A program made the position numbers and the translations under genes. A DNA stretch of 64,000 nucleotides from an uncultured Stenotrophomonas sp. (GTDB lineage Bacteria > Pseudomonadota > Gammaproteobacteria > Xanthomonadales > Xanthomonadaceae): assembly GCA_900078405.1 (NCBI GenBank), contig FLTS01000001.1:2256626-2320625 (forward strand), read 5' to 3'. Below the pieces are notes generated by a model that was not told the DNA's origin, made no database searches, and was given only the letters and a program-made list of their open reading frames with translations. Position 1 is the first letter of the stretch; the number at the start of each line of letters is the position of its first letter. Positions 1 to 8,509 of this stretch are shown piece after piece.

Positions 1-110
1 ACAGATGCGCTGGGTGCATGCGCAGCGGGCACCGGCGCAACTGCCCCGGCCCTGAATCACCACGCCGCCTCCGATACACTCGCCTTCCCGCAGATGAGGA
101 GTATGGATGC

Positions 111-809
111 ATGGAAACGAACAGGAGCTTGTTGGTGCTGGGCATGGCAGTGATCCTGCTGGCCGGGTGCAGGAAGCCGGACGAGTCGGCTCCAGCGGCG
201 CCGGAACCGGCAGCGACGGCACCCGCAGCAGCCGTTGAAAGCGCGCCTGCGGCCGAACCCGCCACGCCGGCAACTACCCCTGCCCCAACCGCCACGCCTG
301 CACCGGGCTTCGACATCGCCGCCCTGCCCGTCAGCACCGCTGACCTGCCCGCCTGGCCGTATGCCGTGCTGCCTGCAGGCTACGCGTTCGACGACGCCGA
401 CAACCTGGGCAAACGCACCAAGGATCTGGCGCGCATCCCGGTGTGGACCGGCAGCCAGCTGTTGTGGGTGGAAGGCAAGGTGTTCAGCGACGGCATCGAC
501 AATATCGACGGCAAGACCTTCTCCAAGTTCGAGCTGGGCAAGGGCCTGCGCCAGCAGATCGAGGCGCTCGGCGGTGTGCGCGTCAGCGAACGCAGCTACG
601 ACCGCGACACCTACAAGGCCAACGAGAAGGAACTGGACGACTTCCGCCAGGAGTTCCGCGACCTGGGGGATGCCTATTGGTACGACAAGGACGTGGACAC
701 TTACGCCATCCGCCGCGCCGACGGCCTGATCTGGGTGGTGCTGCAAACGCGCAACAACGATGCCGCCATCCTGGTGGCGGAAGGCCCGCTGCCGGCCGCG
801 GCGAACTGA
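111..809 (+). CDS. putative lipoprotein with Ala/Pro-rich linker
   Basis: The product is 232 aa. The N-terminus is a lipoprotein signal peptide ending in the lipobox LLAGC, with the lipidated Cys at residue 20. An Ala/Pro/Glu-rich linker follows (about residues 27-68), then a soluble domain of about 160 aa that I do not recognise. I chose ATG 111 because it starts the signal peptide and a GAGGAG ribosome site lies about 10 nt upstream; a reading from position 18 would add 31 residues without signal character. It faces the tatD gene tail to tail, 4 nt apart. Envelope location is inferred from the lipobox; the function is unknown. Confidence 0.75.
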   Translation: METNRSLLVLGMAVILLAGCRKPDESAPAAPEPAATAPAAAVESAPAAEPATPATTPAPTATPAPGFDIAALPVSTADLPAWPYAVLPAGYAFDDADNLGKRTKDLARIPVWTGSQLLWVEGKVFSDGIDNIDGKTFSKFELGKGLRQQIEALGGVRVSERSYDRDTYKANEKELDDFRQEFRDLGDAYWYDKDVDTYAIRRADGLIWVVLQTRNNDAAILVAEGPLPAAAN

Positions 810-813
810 CGGA

Positions 814-1614
814 TCAAGCCGTCACGCCCGGCAAACGGAAGAACGCCGCCGCCGTCGCCACCGAGGCGGCGGCGGTGGTTTCCACCGCCTCGCCACGGTC
901 ACGCGCCACTTCCTCGACGATGTGTGCCAGGAACGCCGGCTCGTTGCGGCGGTCCTTCGGCAGCGGCTTGAGCGTGCGCGGCAGCAGGTAGGGCGCGTCG
1001 GTCTCGATCATCAGCCGCCCGGCCGGGATGTGCTTCACCAGCTCGCGCAGGTGCGCGCCGCGGCGCTCGTCGCACAGCCAGCCGGTGATGCCGATGTACC
1101 AGTCGCGGTCCAGGTAGTCGAACATTTCTTCGCGCGTTCCGGTGAAGCAGTGCACCACCGCCGGGCCAAGCTTGCCATCGAAGTTCTTCATCATCGCGAT
1201 GAAATCGCCATGCGCATCACGCTGGTGCAGGAACAGCGGCTTGCCGTTCTCGGAAGCCAGCTGCAACTGCCGCTCGAACGCCCTGCGCTGCGCCGGGCGC
1301 GGCGAGAAATCGCGGTTGTAGTCCAGCCCGCATTCGCCCACCGCCACCACCTCCGGGTGCACATGCAGCGCGCGCATCTGCGCATCGCATTCGTCGGTGT
1401 ATTCCACCGCGTGGTGCGGGTGCACGCCGGCAGTGGCGTACAGGAAACCGGGATGCCGCCGCGCCAGCTCCAGTGCCATCGGCGAATGCTCGCGGCTGGC
1501 GCCGGTCACCACCATCTGCACCACGCCGGCGGCACGGGCGCGTTCGAGTACCGCATCGAGATCGCGCTCGAACGATTCGTGGGTGAGGTTGGCGCCGATG
1601 TCGATCAGTTGCAT
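814..1614 (-). CDS. tatD: TatD family metal-dependent deoxyribonuclease
   Basis: The 266-aa protein has the family's usual length of about 260 aa and the TIM-barrel amidohydrolase landmarks in order: IDIGANLTHESF at the N-terminus, GVHPHHA near 63, GECGLDYNRDFSPR near 93, HQRDAHGDF near 129, HCFTG near 155 and ETDAPYLLPR near 202. The His/Glu/Asp residues in these motifs bind the two metals of TatD nucleases (3'-5' exonuclease in DNA repair and turnover). It is a single cytosolic gene followed on its upstream side by a palindromic repeat. The TatD subfamily is clear from the NLT(H) start and ECGLD; exact substrate is not visible. Confidence 0.92.
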   Translation of the reverse strand: MQLIDIGANLTHESFERDLDAVLERARAAGVVQMVVTGASREHSPMALELARRHPGFLYATAGVHPHHAVEYTDECDAQMRALHVHPEVVAVGECGLDYNRDFSPRPAQRRAFERQLQLASENGKPLFLHQRDAHGDFIAMMKNFDGKLGPAVVHCFTGTREEMFDYLDRDWYIGITGWLCDERRGAHLRELVKHIPAGRLMIETDAPYLLPRTLKPLPKDRRNEPAFLAHIVEEVARDRGEAVETTAAASVATAAAFFRLPGVTA

Positions 1615-1649
1615 GGGATGGGGGAATGGAGAATCGGGAAACGGTAATT

Positions 1650-1674
1650 GTAGATGCGGAGCTTGCCCCGCATG
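1650..1674. repeat. SMAG-like extragenic palindrome (GTAG end)
   Basis: The sequence begins GTAG and continues into an imperfect stem, ATGCGG...CCGCAT, around the core GCTTGCCCCGC. The same core (GGGGCAAGCCCCGC and its complement) recurs at 7579, 15405 and 45154 with GTAG or CTAC at its foot. Stenotrophomonas SMAG repeats have this design. It lies in the gap between divergent tatD and hrpB. Confidence 0.6.
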
Positions 1675-1719
1675 GCGCCTCTTCGTGAACAGTCATGCCG
1701 GACGGGCCACGCACCTACA

Positions 1720-4250
1720 ATGTCGCGCATGTCGTCCACGTTCCCCATTTCCCCGCTGCTGCCCGCCATCGCCGACAGCCTCACCGCACACCCGCGGCTG
1801 GTGCTCGAAGCCCCGCCCGGCGCCGGCAAGACCACGCAGGTACCGCTGGCGCTGCTCGACGCACCGTGGCTGGCCAGCCGCCGGATCGTGATGCTGGAAC
1901 CGCGCCGGGTGGCCGCGCGCAGTGCCGCGCAGTTCATGGCAAAACAGTTGGGCGAGGCGGTCGGCGAGACCGTCGGCTACCGCATCCGCTTCGAAAACAA
2001 GGTGTCCGCGCGCACCCGCATCGAGGTCGTCACCGAGGGCATCCTCACCCGCATGCTGCAGGACGATCCATTGTTGGAAAACGTGGGTGCGCTGCTGTTC
2101 GACGAATTCCACGAGCGCCACCTGTCGGCCGACCTCGGTCTGGCACTGGCGCTGGACGTGCAGGCCGGGCTGCGCGAGGACCTGCGCATCGTGGTTATGT
2201 CGGCCACGCTCGACGGCGAGCGGCTGGCCACGTTCCTTGATGCGCCGCGCCTGTCCAGCGAAGGCCGCAGCTTCCCGGTGGAGGTGAGCCATTTCCCGGC
2301 GCGCCGCGACGAGGCGCTGGAGGCGCAGGCACGACGCGCGGTGGAGCATGCGCTGGAAAACCATCCGGGCGACGTACTGGTGTTCCTGCCCGGCCAGCGT
2401 GAAATAGCGCGTCTGCTGACTGCACTGGAATCCACACTTCCCGGCGCCACCGAGGTACTGCCTCTGCATGGCGAACTCCCGGTCGAACGGCAATCGCATG
2501 TGCTGCAACCCGCAGCCGACGGCCGCCGCCGTGTGGTGCTGGCGACCAACGTCGCCGAGTCCTCGGTCACCCTGCCCGGCGTACGCGTGGTGGTCGACGC
2601 CGGGCTCGCGCGCGAGCCACGCTATGACCCCAACAGCGGTTTCTCGCGGCTGGACGCGGTGGCGGTTTCGCAGGCCTCGGCCGACCAGCGCGCCGGCCGC
2701 GCCGGGCGCGTCGGGCGCGTCCCGGGCGCGTGGCGGCGGGCTGGGCGCTGCGGCTGTGGCCGCAGTCGCAGCGGCTGGAGCCGCAGCGGCGGCCGGAAAT
2801 GGCGCAGGTGGAACTGGCCGCGCTGGCGCTGGAACTGGCCGCGTGGGGCAGCGACGACCTGCGTTTCGTCGATCCGCCACCGCCCGGCGCGCTGGCCGCC
2901 GCGCGCGAATTGCTGCAACGGCTGGGCGCGCTCGACGGCAACGGCGGCATCACCGCCACCGGCAAGCGCATGCTCGCCCTCGGCACCCATCCGCGGTTGG
3001 CGGCGATGCTGGCCGCCGCCGCGAATCCGCGCGAACAAGCGTTGGCCGCCGACCTGGCAGCCCTGCTGGAAGCACGCGACCCGCTGCGCCAAGGCGGCGA
3101 CGCGCTGGCCGCACGCTGGCGCGCATTGGCCGCGTTCCGCAATGGCCGCGCCCCGCATGACGCCAACCGCAGTGCCCTGGCCGCGCTGGATGCGGCGGCC
3201 AGGCAATGGCGCCGCCGCCTGCGCTGCGATACCGCGCCGCCGGCCGACATCGAAGCACACGAACTCGGCGACCTGCTCGCCCATGCCTTTCCCGACCGCA
3301 TCGCCGCGCGCCACGCCACCGATCCACTGCGCTACCAGCTGGCCAACGGCCGCAGCGCACGCCTGTTCGACAACAGCGACCTGCGCGGCGAACCGTGGCT
3401 GGTGGTCAGCGAGCTGCGCCACGAAGCGCGTGACGCGTTGGTGCTGCGTGCCGCGCCGGTGGACGAGGCACGGCTGCGCCGTGACTTCCCGCAGCGTTTC
3501 CACCAGCACGACATGGTGCGCTGGAACAGTGACAGACGTGCACTGGAAGCGCGCCGCGAAACCGGCTTCGACCGCATCGTGCTGGACAGCCGCCCGGCCG
3601 GGAAGGTCGATCCCGCGCAGGCCGCGCGCGCGCTCACCGACGCGGTGCACGAACTGGGGCTGGACGCGCTGCCGTGGACGCAGGGCCTGCGCCAGTGGCG
3701 CCACCGCGTGCAGGGCCTGCGCCGGTGGATGCCGGAACTGGGCCTGCCCGACCTGTCCGACGCGGCGCTGCTGGACACGCTGGACGACTGGCTGCTGCCG
3801 ACCTTCGCCGGCAAGACCCGGCTGGACGCGCTCGCCGAACACGAACTGGGCGAAGCGCTGAAGTCGGCCATCGACTGGAATACGCGGCAACTGGTCGACC
3901 GCCACGCGCCGGTGCGCATCGGCGTGCCGTCCGGCATGGACCGCGCCATCGACTACGCGATGGACGACGACGGCAGCACGCCGCGGCCGCCGGTGCTGGC
4001 GGTGAAATTGCAGGAATTGTTCGGCCTGGCCGACACCCCGCGCATCGCCGACGGCCGCGTGCCGCTGCTGCTGCACCTGCTTTCCCCCGGCGGCAAGCCG
4101 TTGCAGGTCACCGCCGACCTGCGCAACTTCTGGCAGAACACCTATGCCGAGGTGAAGAAGGAGATGAAGGGACGGTATCCCCGACACCCGTGGCCAGATG
4201 ACCCGTGGAGTGCCACCGCAACCCACCGTGCAAAACCACGCGGGACGTGA
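1720..4250 (+). pseudogene. hrpB: ATP-dependent RNA helicase HrpB, frameshifted
   Basis: A DEAH-family helicase of about 840 codons, the normal HrpB length, read in two frames. The first part (start at ATG 1720 or 1729) has Walker A PPGAGKTTQ, the DEFHERH box, the SAT motif MSATLDGE and motif VI QRAGRAGR. Immediately after motif VI the frame is lost, and the expected continuation (AAGWALRLWPQS ... AALALELAAWG) runs in another frame from about 2731 to the TGA at 4248-4250, ending with the typical RYPRHPWPDDP tail. Between them, three copies of CGGGCGCGT (2703, 2712, 2723) replace one; removing 20 nt restores the frame. Either the gene is inactive or this is a sequence error. Motifs I-VI alone would give a truncated helicase core. 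Confidence 0.85.
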
Positions 4251-4253
4251 AAC
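4192..4253. repeat. 62-nt repeat, copy 1 (overlaps hrpB 3' end)
   Basis: This 62-nt segment begins GGCCAGATGACCCGTGGAGT and ends CGTGAAAC. It encodes the last residues of HrpB (PDDPWSATATHRAKPRGT) and reads three bases past the stop codon. A second copy with a few substitutions is at 4310-4371. Homologous HrpB tails usually end close to HPWPDDP, so the repeat may have been added to the gene end. Confidence 0.7.
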
Positions 4254-4309
4254 ATCCCTTCCCGTGGCGACGGTGATGCAGGGCTGGACTGCAACGTCAT
4301 GCGTGGCGC

Positions 4310-4371
4310 GGCCAGATGACCCGTGGAGTGCCACTGCAACGTATCGCGCAAAACCACGCGGAACGTGAAAC
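4310..4371. repeat. 62-nt repeat, copy 2 (intergenic)
   Basis: Second copy of the element at 4192-4253, same orientation, ending just before the promoter region of the small membrane protein gene at 4451. Substitutions are concentrated in the middle (CCACTGCAACGTATCGCG against CCACCGCAACCCACCGTG). I see no flanking target duplication and no clear inverted ends. Confidence 0.7.
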
Positions 4372-4450
4372 CGCAGGTCGGGGCTAACATTTCCTGCACG
4401 CCCCAGCCCCGACACTGGGGGCCTCCCCTGCGAACCTTCGAGGACTTCCC

Positions 4451-4807
4451 ATGACCAAGTTCAGCGACATCACCGGCCCGGCCCTGGAGCGGGCGATCGA
4501 ACTGGCCAGCCATGCCGGCAACAGCCTGAAGAGCGGCGGCTCCAATGCCGCCGACTGGCTCAAGGCCGGTGCCGCCATCGGCGCGATGAAGACCGGTGGC
4601 CGCGCCGTGGGCCGGGTCGCGCGGCGCAACCCCACGGCCACCATTGCGGTGGCCGCCGTCGGGCTGGGCTTGATCGGCTACGCGGTCTACCGCCGCAACA
4701 GGCGCGACAACGCCGCGCTGGAGGCCCGCGCGCGGCAGATTGCCGAGCGCCGCCGCGAATCCAGCACGGTGCTCGACGAAACCAGCGACATCGGCAGCGA
4801 TACGTGA
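4451..4807 (+). CDS. small single-pass membrane protein, unknown function
   Basis: The 118-aa product has a soluble N-terminal part with amphipathic character (residues 1-58), one strongly hydrophobic segment (about 67-82, TIAVAAVGLGLIGYAVY) and a highly charged C-terminal tail rich in Arg and Glu. The arrangement resembles small DUF883-like inner-membrane or ribosome-tethering proteins, but I cannot place it in that family with certainty. The ATG is preceded by CGAGGAC, a usable ribosome site. It stands alone after the 62-nt repeats and converges on rluE. Function is not predicted. Confidence 0.75.
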   Translation: MTKFSDITGPALERAIELASHAGNSLKSGGSNAADWLKAGAAIGAMKTGGRAVGRVARRNPTATIAVAAVGLGLIGYAVYRRNRRDNAALEARARQIAERRRESSTVLDETSDIGSDT

Positions 4808-4894
4808 GGCAGGGAACGAGTGAAGAGAACAGCACGACCCTAAGCTGGGCGCGAACCTGCATCGGATTCTGCGGTTGCCCTCACTGGCTCCTCT

Positions 4895-5446
4895 TCAGTC
4901 GCTCCTGTCACCCACCACCCGCCACTGCCCTGGCAGCAGCTCTCCCAGTGAGTGCGGCCCCATCGAGGCGCGCACCAGCCGCAGCGTCGGCAGGCCCACC
5001 GCCGCGGTCATGCGCCGCACCTGGCGGTTGCGGCCCTCGCGCAGGGTGATGGCCAGCCATGCGTCAGGCACGGTCTTGCGGAAGCGCACCGGCGGGTCGC
5101 GCGGCCACAGTGGCGGCGACGCCTGCAGCAGTTGCACGCGCGCCGGCAGGGTCGGCCCGTCGTTGAGCAGCACGCCATCACACAGCGCCTGCAGCTTCTC
5201 CGGCGTCGGCACGCCTTCCACCTGCACCCAATAGGTCTTGTCCTGCTTGTGCCGCGGGTCGGTCAGGCGGTGGGCTAGGCCGCCATCGTCGGTGAGCAGC
5301 AGCAGGCCTTCGCTGTCATGGTCCAGCCGCCCGGCCGCATACACGCCCTTGGGCAGACCGAAGCCGGCCAGCGTCGCCCGCGGCGGCTGGCTGCGGTCGG
5401 TGAACTGGCACAGCACGTTGAAGGGTTTGTTGAAGGCTACGAGCAT
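4895..5446 (-). CDS. rluE: 23S rRNA pseudouridine synthase, RluE type
   Basis: The 183-aa enzyme has the RsuA/RluB/E/F catalytic motif GRLDHDSEGLLLLTDDG (about residues 38-54), whose first Asp is the catalytic nucleophile, and the C-terminal RNRQVRRM signature near 140. It starts directly with MLVAFNKPFNVLCQF and lacks the N-terminal S4 domain found in RsuA, RluB and RluF, which fits RluE (modifies U2457 of 23S rRNA in E. coli). It is cytosolic and single. RluE against another short member is an inference from the missing S4 domain and length. Confidence 0.88.
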   Translation of the reverse strand: MLVAFNKPFNVLCQFTDRSQPPRATLAGFGLPKGVYAAGRLDHDSEGLLLLTDDGGLAHRLTDPRHKQDKTYWVQVEGVPTPEKLQALCDGVLLNDGPTLPARVQLLQASPPLWPRDPPVRFRKTVPDAWLAITLREGRNRQVRRMTAAVGLPTLRLVRASMGPHSLGELLPGQWRVVGDRSD

Positions 5447-5562
5447 GGGAACGGGGGAACCGGGGAAACCGCCTTGTCAGCACGGAACCGGGTTGGTACG
5501 ACGAGCTTCGAAACCCGCGGCCAACCGCCATTCCCTGTTCCCCGTCCCCCGGTCCCTGCTTT

Positions 5563-6420
5563 TCACGGCTTCACGAAGCGCAGCGTCATCCGGTCGCTCT
5601 CGCCGATGGCCTTGTATTTCGCATCGTCGGCGGCGTCGTGATTGTTGGACGGCGGCAGCGTCCACACGCCGTTGGGATGGTCCCTGGTGTCGCGCGGGTT
5701 GGCGTTGATTTCACTGGTGCCTTGCAGCTTGAAGCCGGCCGCCTCGGCCATCGCGATCACCTGCGCCTGGCCGACGTAGCCGCTCTTGTCCTCGGCCGGC
5801 ACGTCGGCCTTGGCGCGGTGCTCGACCACACCCAGCGTGCCGCCGGACTTGAGCACGTCGAAGAAGGCACGGAACATGCCTTCGGCCTGGCCGCTGGCGC
5901 GCCAGTTGTGCACGTTGCGGAAGGTCAGCACCACATCGGCCGAGCCCGGCGCGCCGAGTACCGGGGCGGCGGGGTCGTAGGCGACGATACCGGCGCGGTC
6001 GAACTGCGCGGGCGCTTCGGCGAACTTCTTTTCCAGCCTGTCGCGGGCGCGCTGCTGGTAGTCGCGGCCGCCACCGGCCGGCAATGCAGCCGGGTCCACC
6101 ACCGCCGCCACGTAGCTGCCGCCATTGCGCAGCCAGGGCGCGAGGATTTCCGCATACCAGCCCGTGCCGGGAGTGATCTCCACCACCGTCTGCTGCGGCT
6201 GCACGCCGAAGAATTCCAGCGTCTGCAGCGGGTGCCTGTATTCATCGCGGGTGCGGTTGGCGTCACTGCGCCATTCGCCGGCCAGCACTTCCTGCAACTG
6301 CATGGAAGCCTCGTGCCCGGCATGTATGGTGGCGTGGTCGTGGTGCGCGTGCTCCTGCGCGGCGGCCGGCAGCGTGGCCAGCAACAAACAGGCGGCGAGC
6401 AGCGAAACGGGTGTCTTCAT
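5563..6420 (-). CDS. class I SAM methyltransferase-fold protein with signal peptide
   Basis: The 285-aa protein starts with a Sec-type signal peptide (MKTPVSLLAACLLLATLPAAAQ, cleavage after AAA) followed by a His-rich stretch (HAHHDHATIHAGHE). Then comes a Rossmann methyltransferase core with motif I VVEITPGTGWYAEILA (about 76-91) and a motif IV-like TFRNVHNW segment (about 165). Homologues in proteobacteria are annotated as class I SAM-dependent methyltransferases, yet a periplasmic enzyme would lack a known source of SAM. It is a single gene between rluE and a divergent aldo/keto reductase. Fold is confident; catalysis and substrate are not established. Confidence 0.8.
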   Translation of the reverse strand: MKTPVSLLAACLLLATLPAAAQEHAHHDHATIHAGHEASMQLQEVLAGEWRSDANRTRDEYRHPLQTLEFFGVQPQQTVVEITPGTGWYAEILAPWLRNGGSYVAAVVDPAALPAGGGRDYQQRARDRLEKKFAEAPAQFDRAGIVAYDPAAPVLGAPGSADVVLTFRNVHNWRASGQAEGMFRAFFDVLKSGGTLGVVEHRAKADVPAEDKSGYVGQAQVIAMAEAAGFKLQGTSEINANPRDTRDHPNGVWTLPPSNNHDAADDAKYKAIGESDRMTLRFVKP

Positions 6421-6566
6421 GGCACGGCATCCGGCAGGGAAAAGCGGAGCCTAGCATGCGCCGGCAAGGCGCTTCGCACGTTGCCGGCGCGCGCTTAATG
6501 CTTCCATAACCGCACCGACGGGCATGCCCACTATGCTGTAGCGCTAGATCCGGCAAGGAGGTGCAC

Positions 6567-7523
6567 ATGACACGGTCCCGCGAACTTGGCCATTCCGGCC
6601 TGCAGGTCGCTCCCATCGCGTTCGGCGGCAACGTCTTCGGCTGGAGCGTGGACGAGAAGACCGCTTTCACCCTGCTCGATGCCTTCGTCGAGGCCGGCTT
6701 CAACCTGGTGGACACCGCCGACGTGTACCCGGCCTGGGTACCGGGCAACAAGGGCGGCGAATCGGAAGCCATCATCGGCCGCTGGCTCAAGCGCAGCGGC
6801 AAACGCGACAAGGTGGTGGTCGCCACCAAGGTGGCCAAGTGGGCCGAGCGCCCCGGCCTGTCGGCCGACAACATCAATGCCGCCATCGACGATTCGCTGC
6901 GCCGCCTGCAGACCGACGTGGTGGATCTGTACCAGGCGCACGAGGACGACGAATCGGTGCCGCTGGAGGAGACCCTGGGCGCGTTCGCGCGATTGATCGA
7001 GGCCGGCAAGGTGCGCGCGATCGGCGCCTCCAACTACAGCGCCACGCGCCTGCGCGACGCGCTGAAGGTATCGGCCGACTACCACCTGCCGCGCTACGAA
7101 ACCCTGCAGCCGGAGTACAACCTGTACGACCGCACCGGCTACGAGGCCGAGCTGGAGCCGCTGGCGCGCGAGCAGGAGCTGGGCGTGATCAGCTACTACG
7201 CGCTGGCCAGCGGTTTCCTCAGCGGCAAATACCGCAGCGCGGACGACGCCGGCAAGAGCGGCGCGCGCGGCGCCAAGGTGGTCGCGCAGTACCTCAACCC
7301 GCGCGGGCTGGGCATCCTCGCCGCGCTCGACGACGTGGCCGCCGGGCACAAGGCGACGCCGGCGCAGGTGGCGCTGGCATGGCTGATCGCACGGCCCGGG
7401 ATCACCGCGCCGATCGTCAGCGCGACCGGCGTGGAGCAACTGCACGACGTGCTGGCCGCGGCAAGGCTGCAGTTGTCGGCACGGGACATCGCGCAGCTGG
7501 ACGCGGCCAGCGCCGGGACGTAA
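6567..7523 (+). CDS. aldo/keto reductase
   Basis: The 318-aa product is a full-length NADPH-dependent aldo/keto reductase of the YajO/YdhF-like group. The catalytic tetrad is visible: Asp and Tyr in DTADVYPAW (near 51-56), Lys in VVVATKVAKW (near 84) and His in LYQAHEDD (near 129). The cofactor end GITAPIVSA lies near 283. ATG 6567 is chosen over the in-frame GTG at 6561 because AAGGAGG (6555-6561) sits 5 nt upstream of it. It is cytosolic and alone, transcribed away from the signal-peptide methyltransferase. Substrate unknown. Confidence 0.9.
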   Translation: MTRSRELGHSGLQVAPIAFGGNVFGWSVDEKTAFTLLDAFVEAGFNLVDTADVYPAWVPGNKGGESEAIIGRWLKRSGKRDKVVVATKVAKWAERPGLSADNINAAIDDSLRRLQTDVVDLYQAHEDDESVPLEETLGAFARLIEAGKVRAIGASNYSATRLRDALKVSADYHLPRYETLQPEYNLYDRTGYEAELEPLAREQELGVISYYALASGFLSGKYRSADDAGKSGARGAKVVAQYLNPRGLGILAALDDVAAGHKATPAQVALAWLIARPGITAPIVSATGVEQLHDVLAAARLQLSARDIAQLDAASAGT

Positions 7524-7578
7524 GGCGAAACCCGCAGGCGCGGGGATTGCGCCGTGCAGGGTTTTGCCGGGAAGGTTC

Positions 7579-7602
7579 CTGCGGGGCAAGTCCCGCAGCT
7601 AC
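7579..7602. repeat. SMAG-like extragenic palindrome (CTAC end)
   Basis: CTGCGGGGCAAGTCCCGCAG forms a near-perfect stem and is followed by CTAC, the mirror image of the GTAG unit at 1650. It fills most of the space between the convergent aldo/keto reductase and hydrolase genes, where such elements can act as transcription terminators or mRNA stabilisers. Confidence 0.65.
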
Positions 7603-8333
7603 GGGTCGGCTTGCAGCAGCCATGCCCGCAATGCGGCACTTACCTCACCCGGCTTTTCCATTGGTGCCAGGTGCCCGCAGGCGGGCAACACCAGCAGCCG
7701 CGAATGTGGCGCCAGCGCATGCATTTCCGCGCTGATCGCCGGTGGCGTGATGCGGTCATTGGCACCGCACACGATCAGCAGCGGATCGCGGTAGCCGGCC
7801 AGCACGTCGCGGCCGTCCACGCGCTCCAGTGCGCTCTGCCGCAGGAACACCTCCGCGCCCAGCCGCGTGGTCATCGTCCGCACGCGCTGCACCAGATCGT
7901 GATCGTGCAGCCGCGAAGCATCGATGTAGTTGCGCATCAACGTGTCGCCGAAGCCGTGGAAGGTGCCGGGCAGGCGGCGCACGCCGGTCTGCTGCGCGCG
8001 GCGCTGTGCGGCACGCTCGGGCGAATCAGCGTAGATCGAGGTGCCGATCAGCGCCAGCCGCCGCACGCGCCGCGGGGCGACGCGCAGGATCTGCTGGGCG
8101 ACGAAGCCGCCCAGCGAGAAACCGGCCAGCGCGAAGTGTGGCGGCGCCCGCGCCAGCACGTCCTCGGCCACCGCCTGCATGCTGTCGCCGCGGGTCAGGT
8201 CGCCGACCACGCAGTCGGCGATATCGGACAGGTCGGCGATCTGCGCACGCCACAGCTCGGCGTCATTGAGCAGGCCGGGCAGCAACAGCAGCGGGATCTT
8301 TCCGGGTGCATTCCCGGCAACGGCGGTTTCCAT
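7599..8333 (-). CDS. alpha/beta hydrolase
   Basis: The 244-aa protein has the alpha/beta-hydrolase plan: oxyanion region LLLLPGLLNDAELW (about 14-27), nucleophile elbow GFSLGG (Ser near 94), acid residue in IVCGANDRITPP (near 190) and catalytic His in ACGHLAPME (near 222). It resembles pimeloyl-ACP methyl ester esterase-like (BioH-like) and haloperoxidase-like hydrolases, but no biotin gene lies nearby. It is cytosolic. The 176-nt gap upstream to the acetyltransferase gene shows no gene. Substrate unassigned. Confidence 0.87.
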   Translation of the reverse strand: METAVAGNAPGKIPLLLLPGLLNDAELWRAQIADLSDIADCVVGDLTRGDSMQAVAEDVLARAPPHFALAGFSLGGFVAQQILRVAPRRVRRLALIGTSIYADSPERAAQRRAQQTGVRRLPGTFHGFGDTLMRNYIDASRLHDHDLVQRVRTMTTRLGAEVFLRQSALERVDGRDVLAGYRDPLLIVCGANDRITPPAISAEMHALAPHSRLLVLPACGHLAPMEKPGEVSAALRAWLLQADP

Positions 8334-8509
8334 GCCGCCATTGTCGCGCCGGCGGGCGCCGGAATGCGTCTGGGAGTGTCTCCGGCACGCCGCTGCCGGC
8401 AGGCCCGCAGCACGGGGGCGTACCCGGCCTCTCGATCAACGGCTGCGCCCTCGCATCCTGGCAGCCGCTCCCGAAAACCGGGCATGCGTGATGCTCCCTG
8501 CCGTTGGGC

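Noticed and set aside
2..55. 17-codon open end reading QMRWVHAQRAPAQLPRP then TGA
   Set aside because: It could be the 3' end of a gene from outside the window, but the piece is too short to support.
2700..2735. Programmed frameshift in hrpB
   Set aside because: There is no slippery heptamer or downstream pseudoknot, and HrpB is not known to use recoding; the triple repeat explains it better.
5447..5562. GGGAAC/CCCGTTCC-rich spacer near rluE as a CRISPR or tandem array
   Set aside because: The short heptamer-like runs are irregular and lack spacer structure; no cas gene is near.
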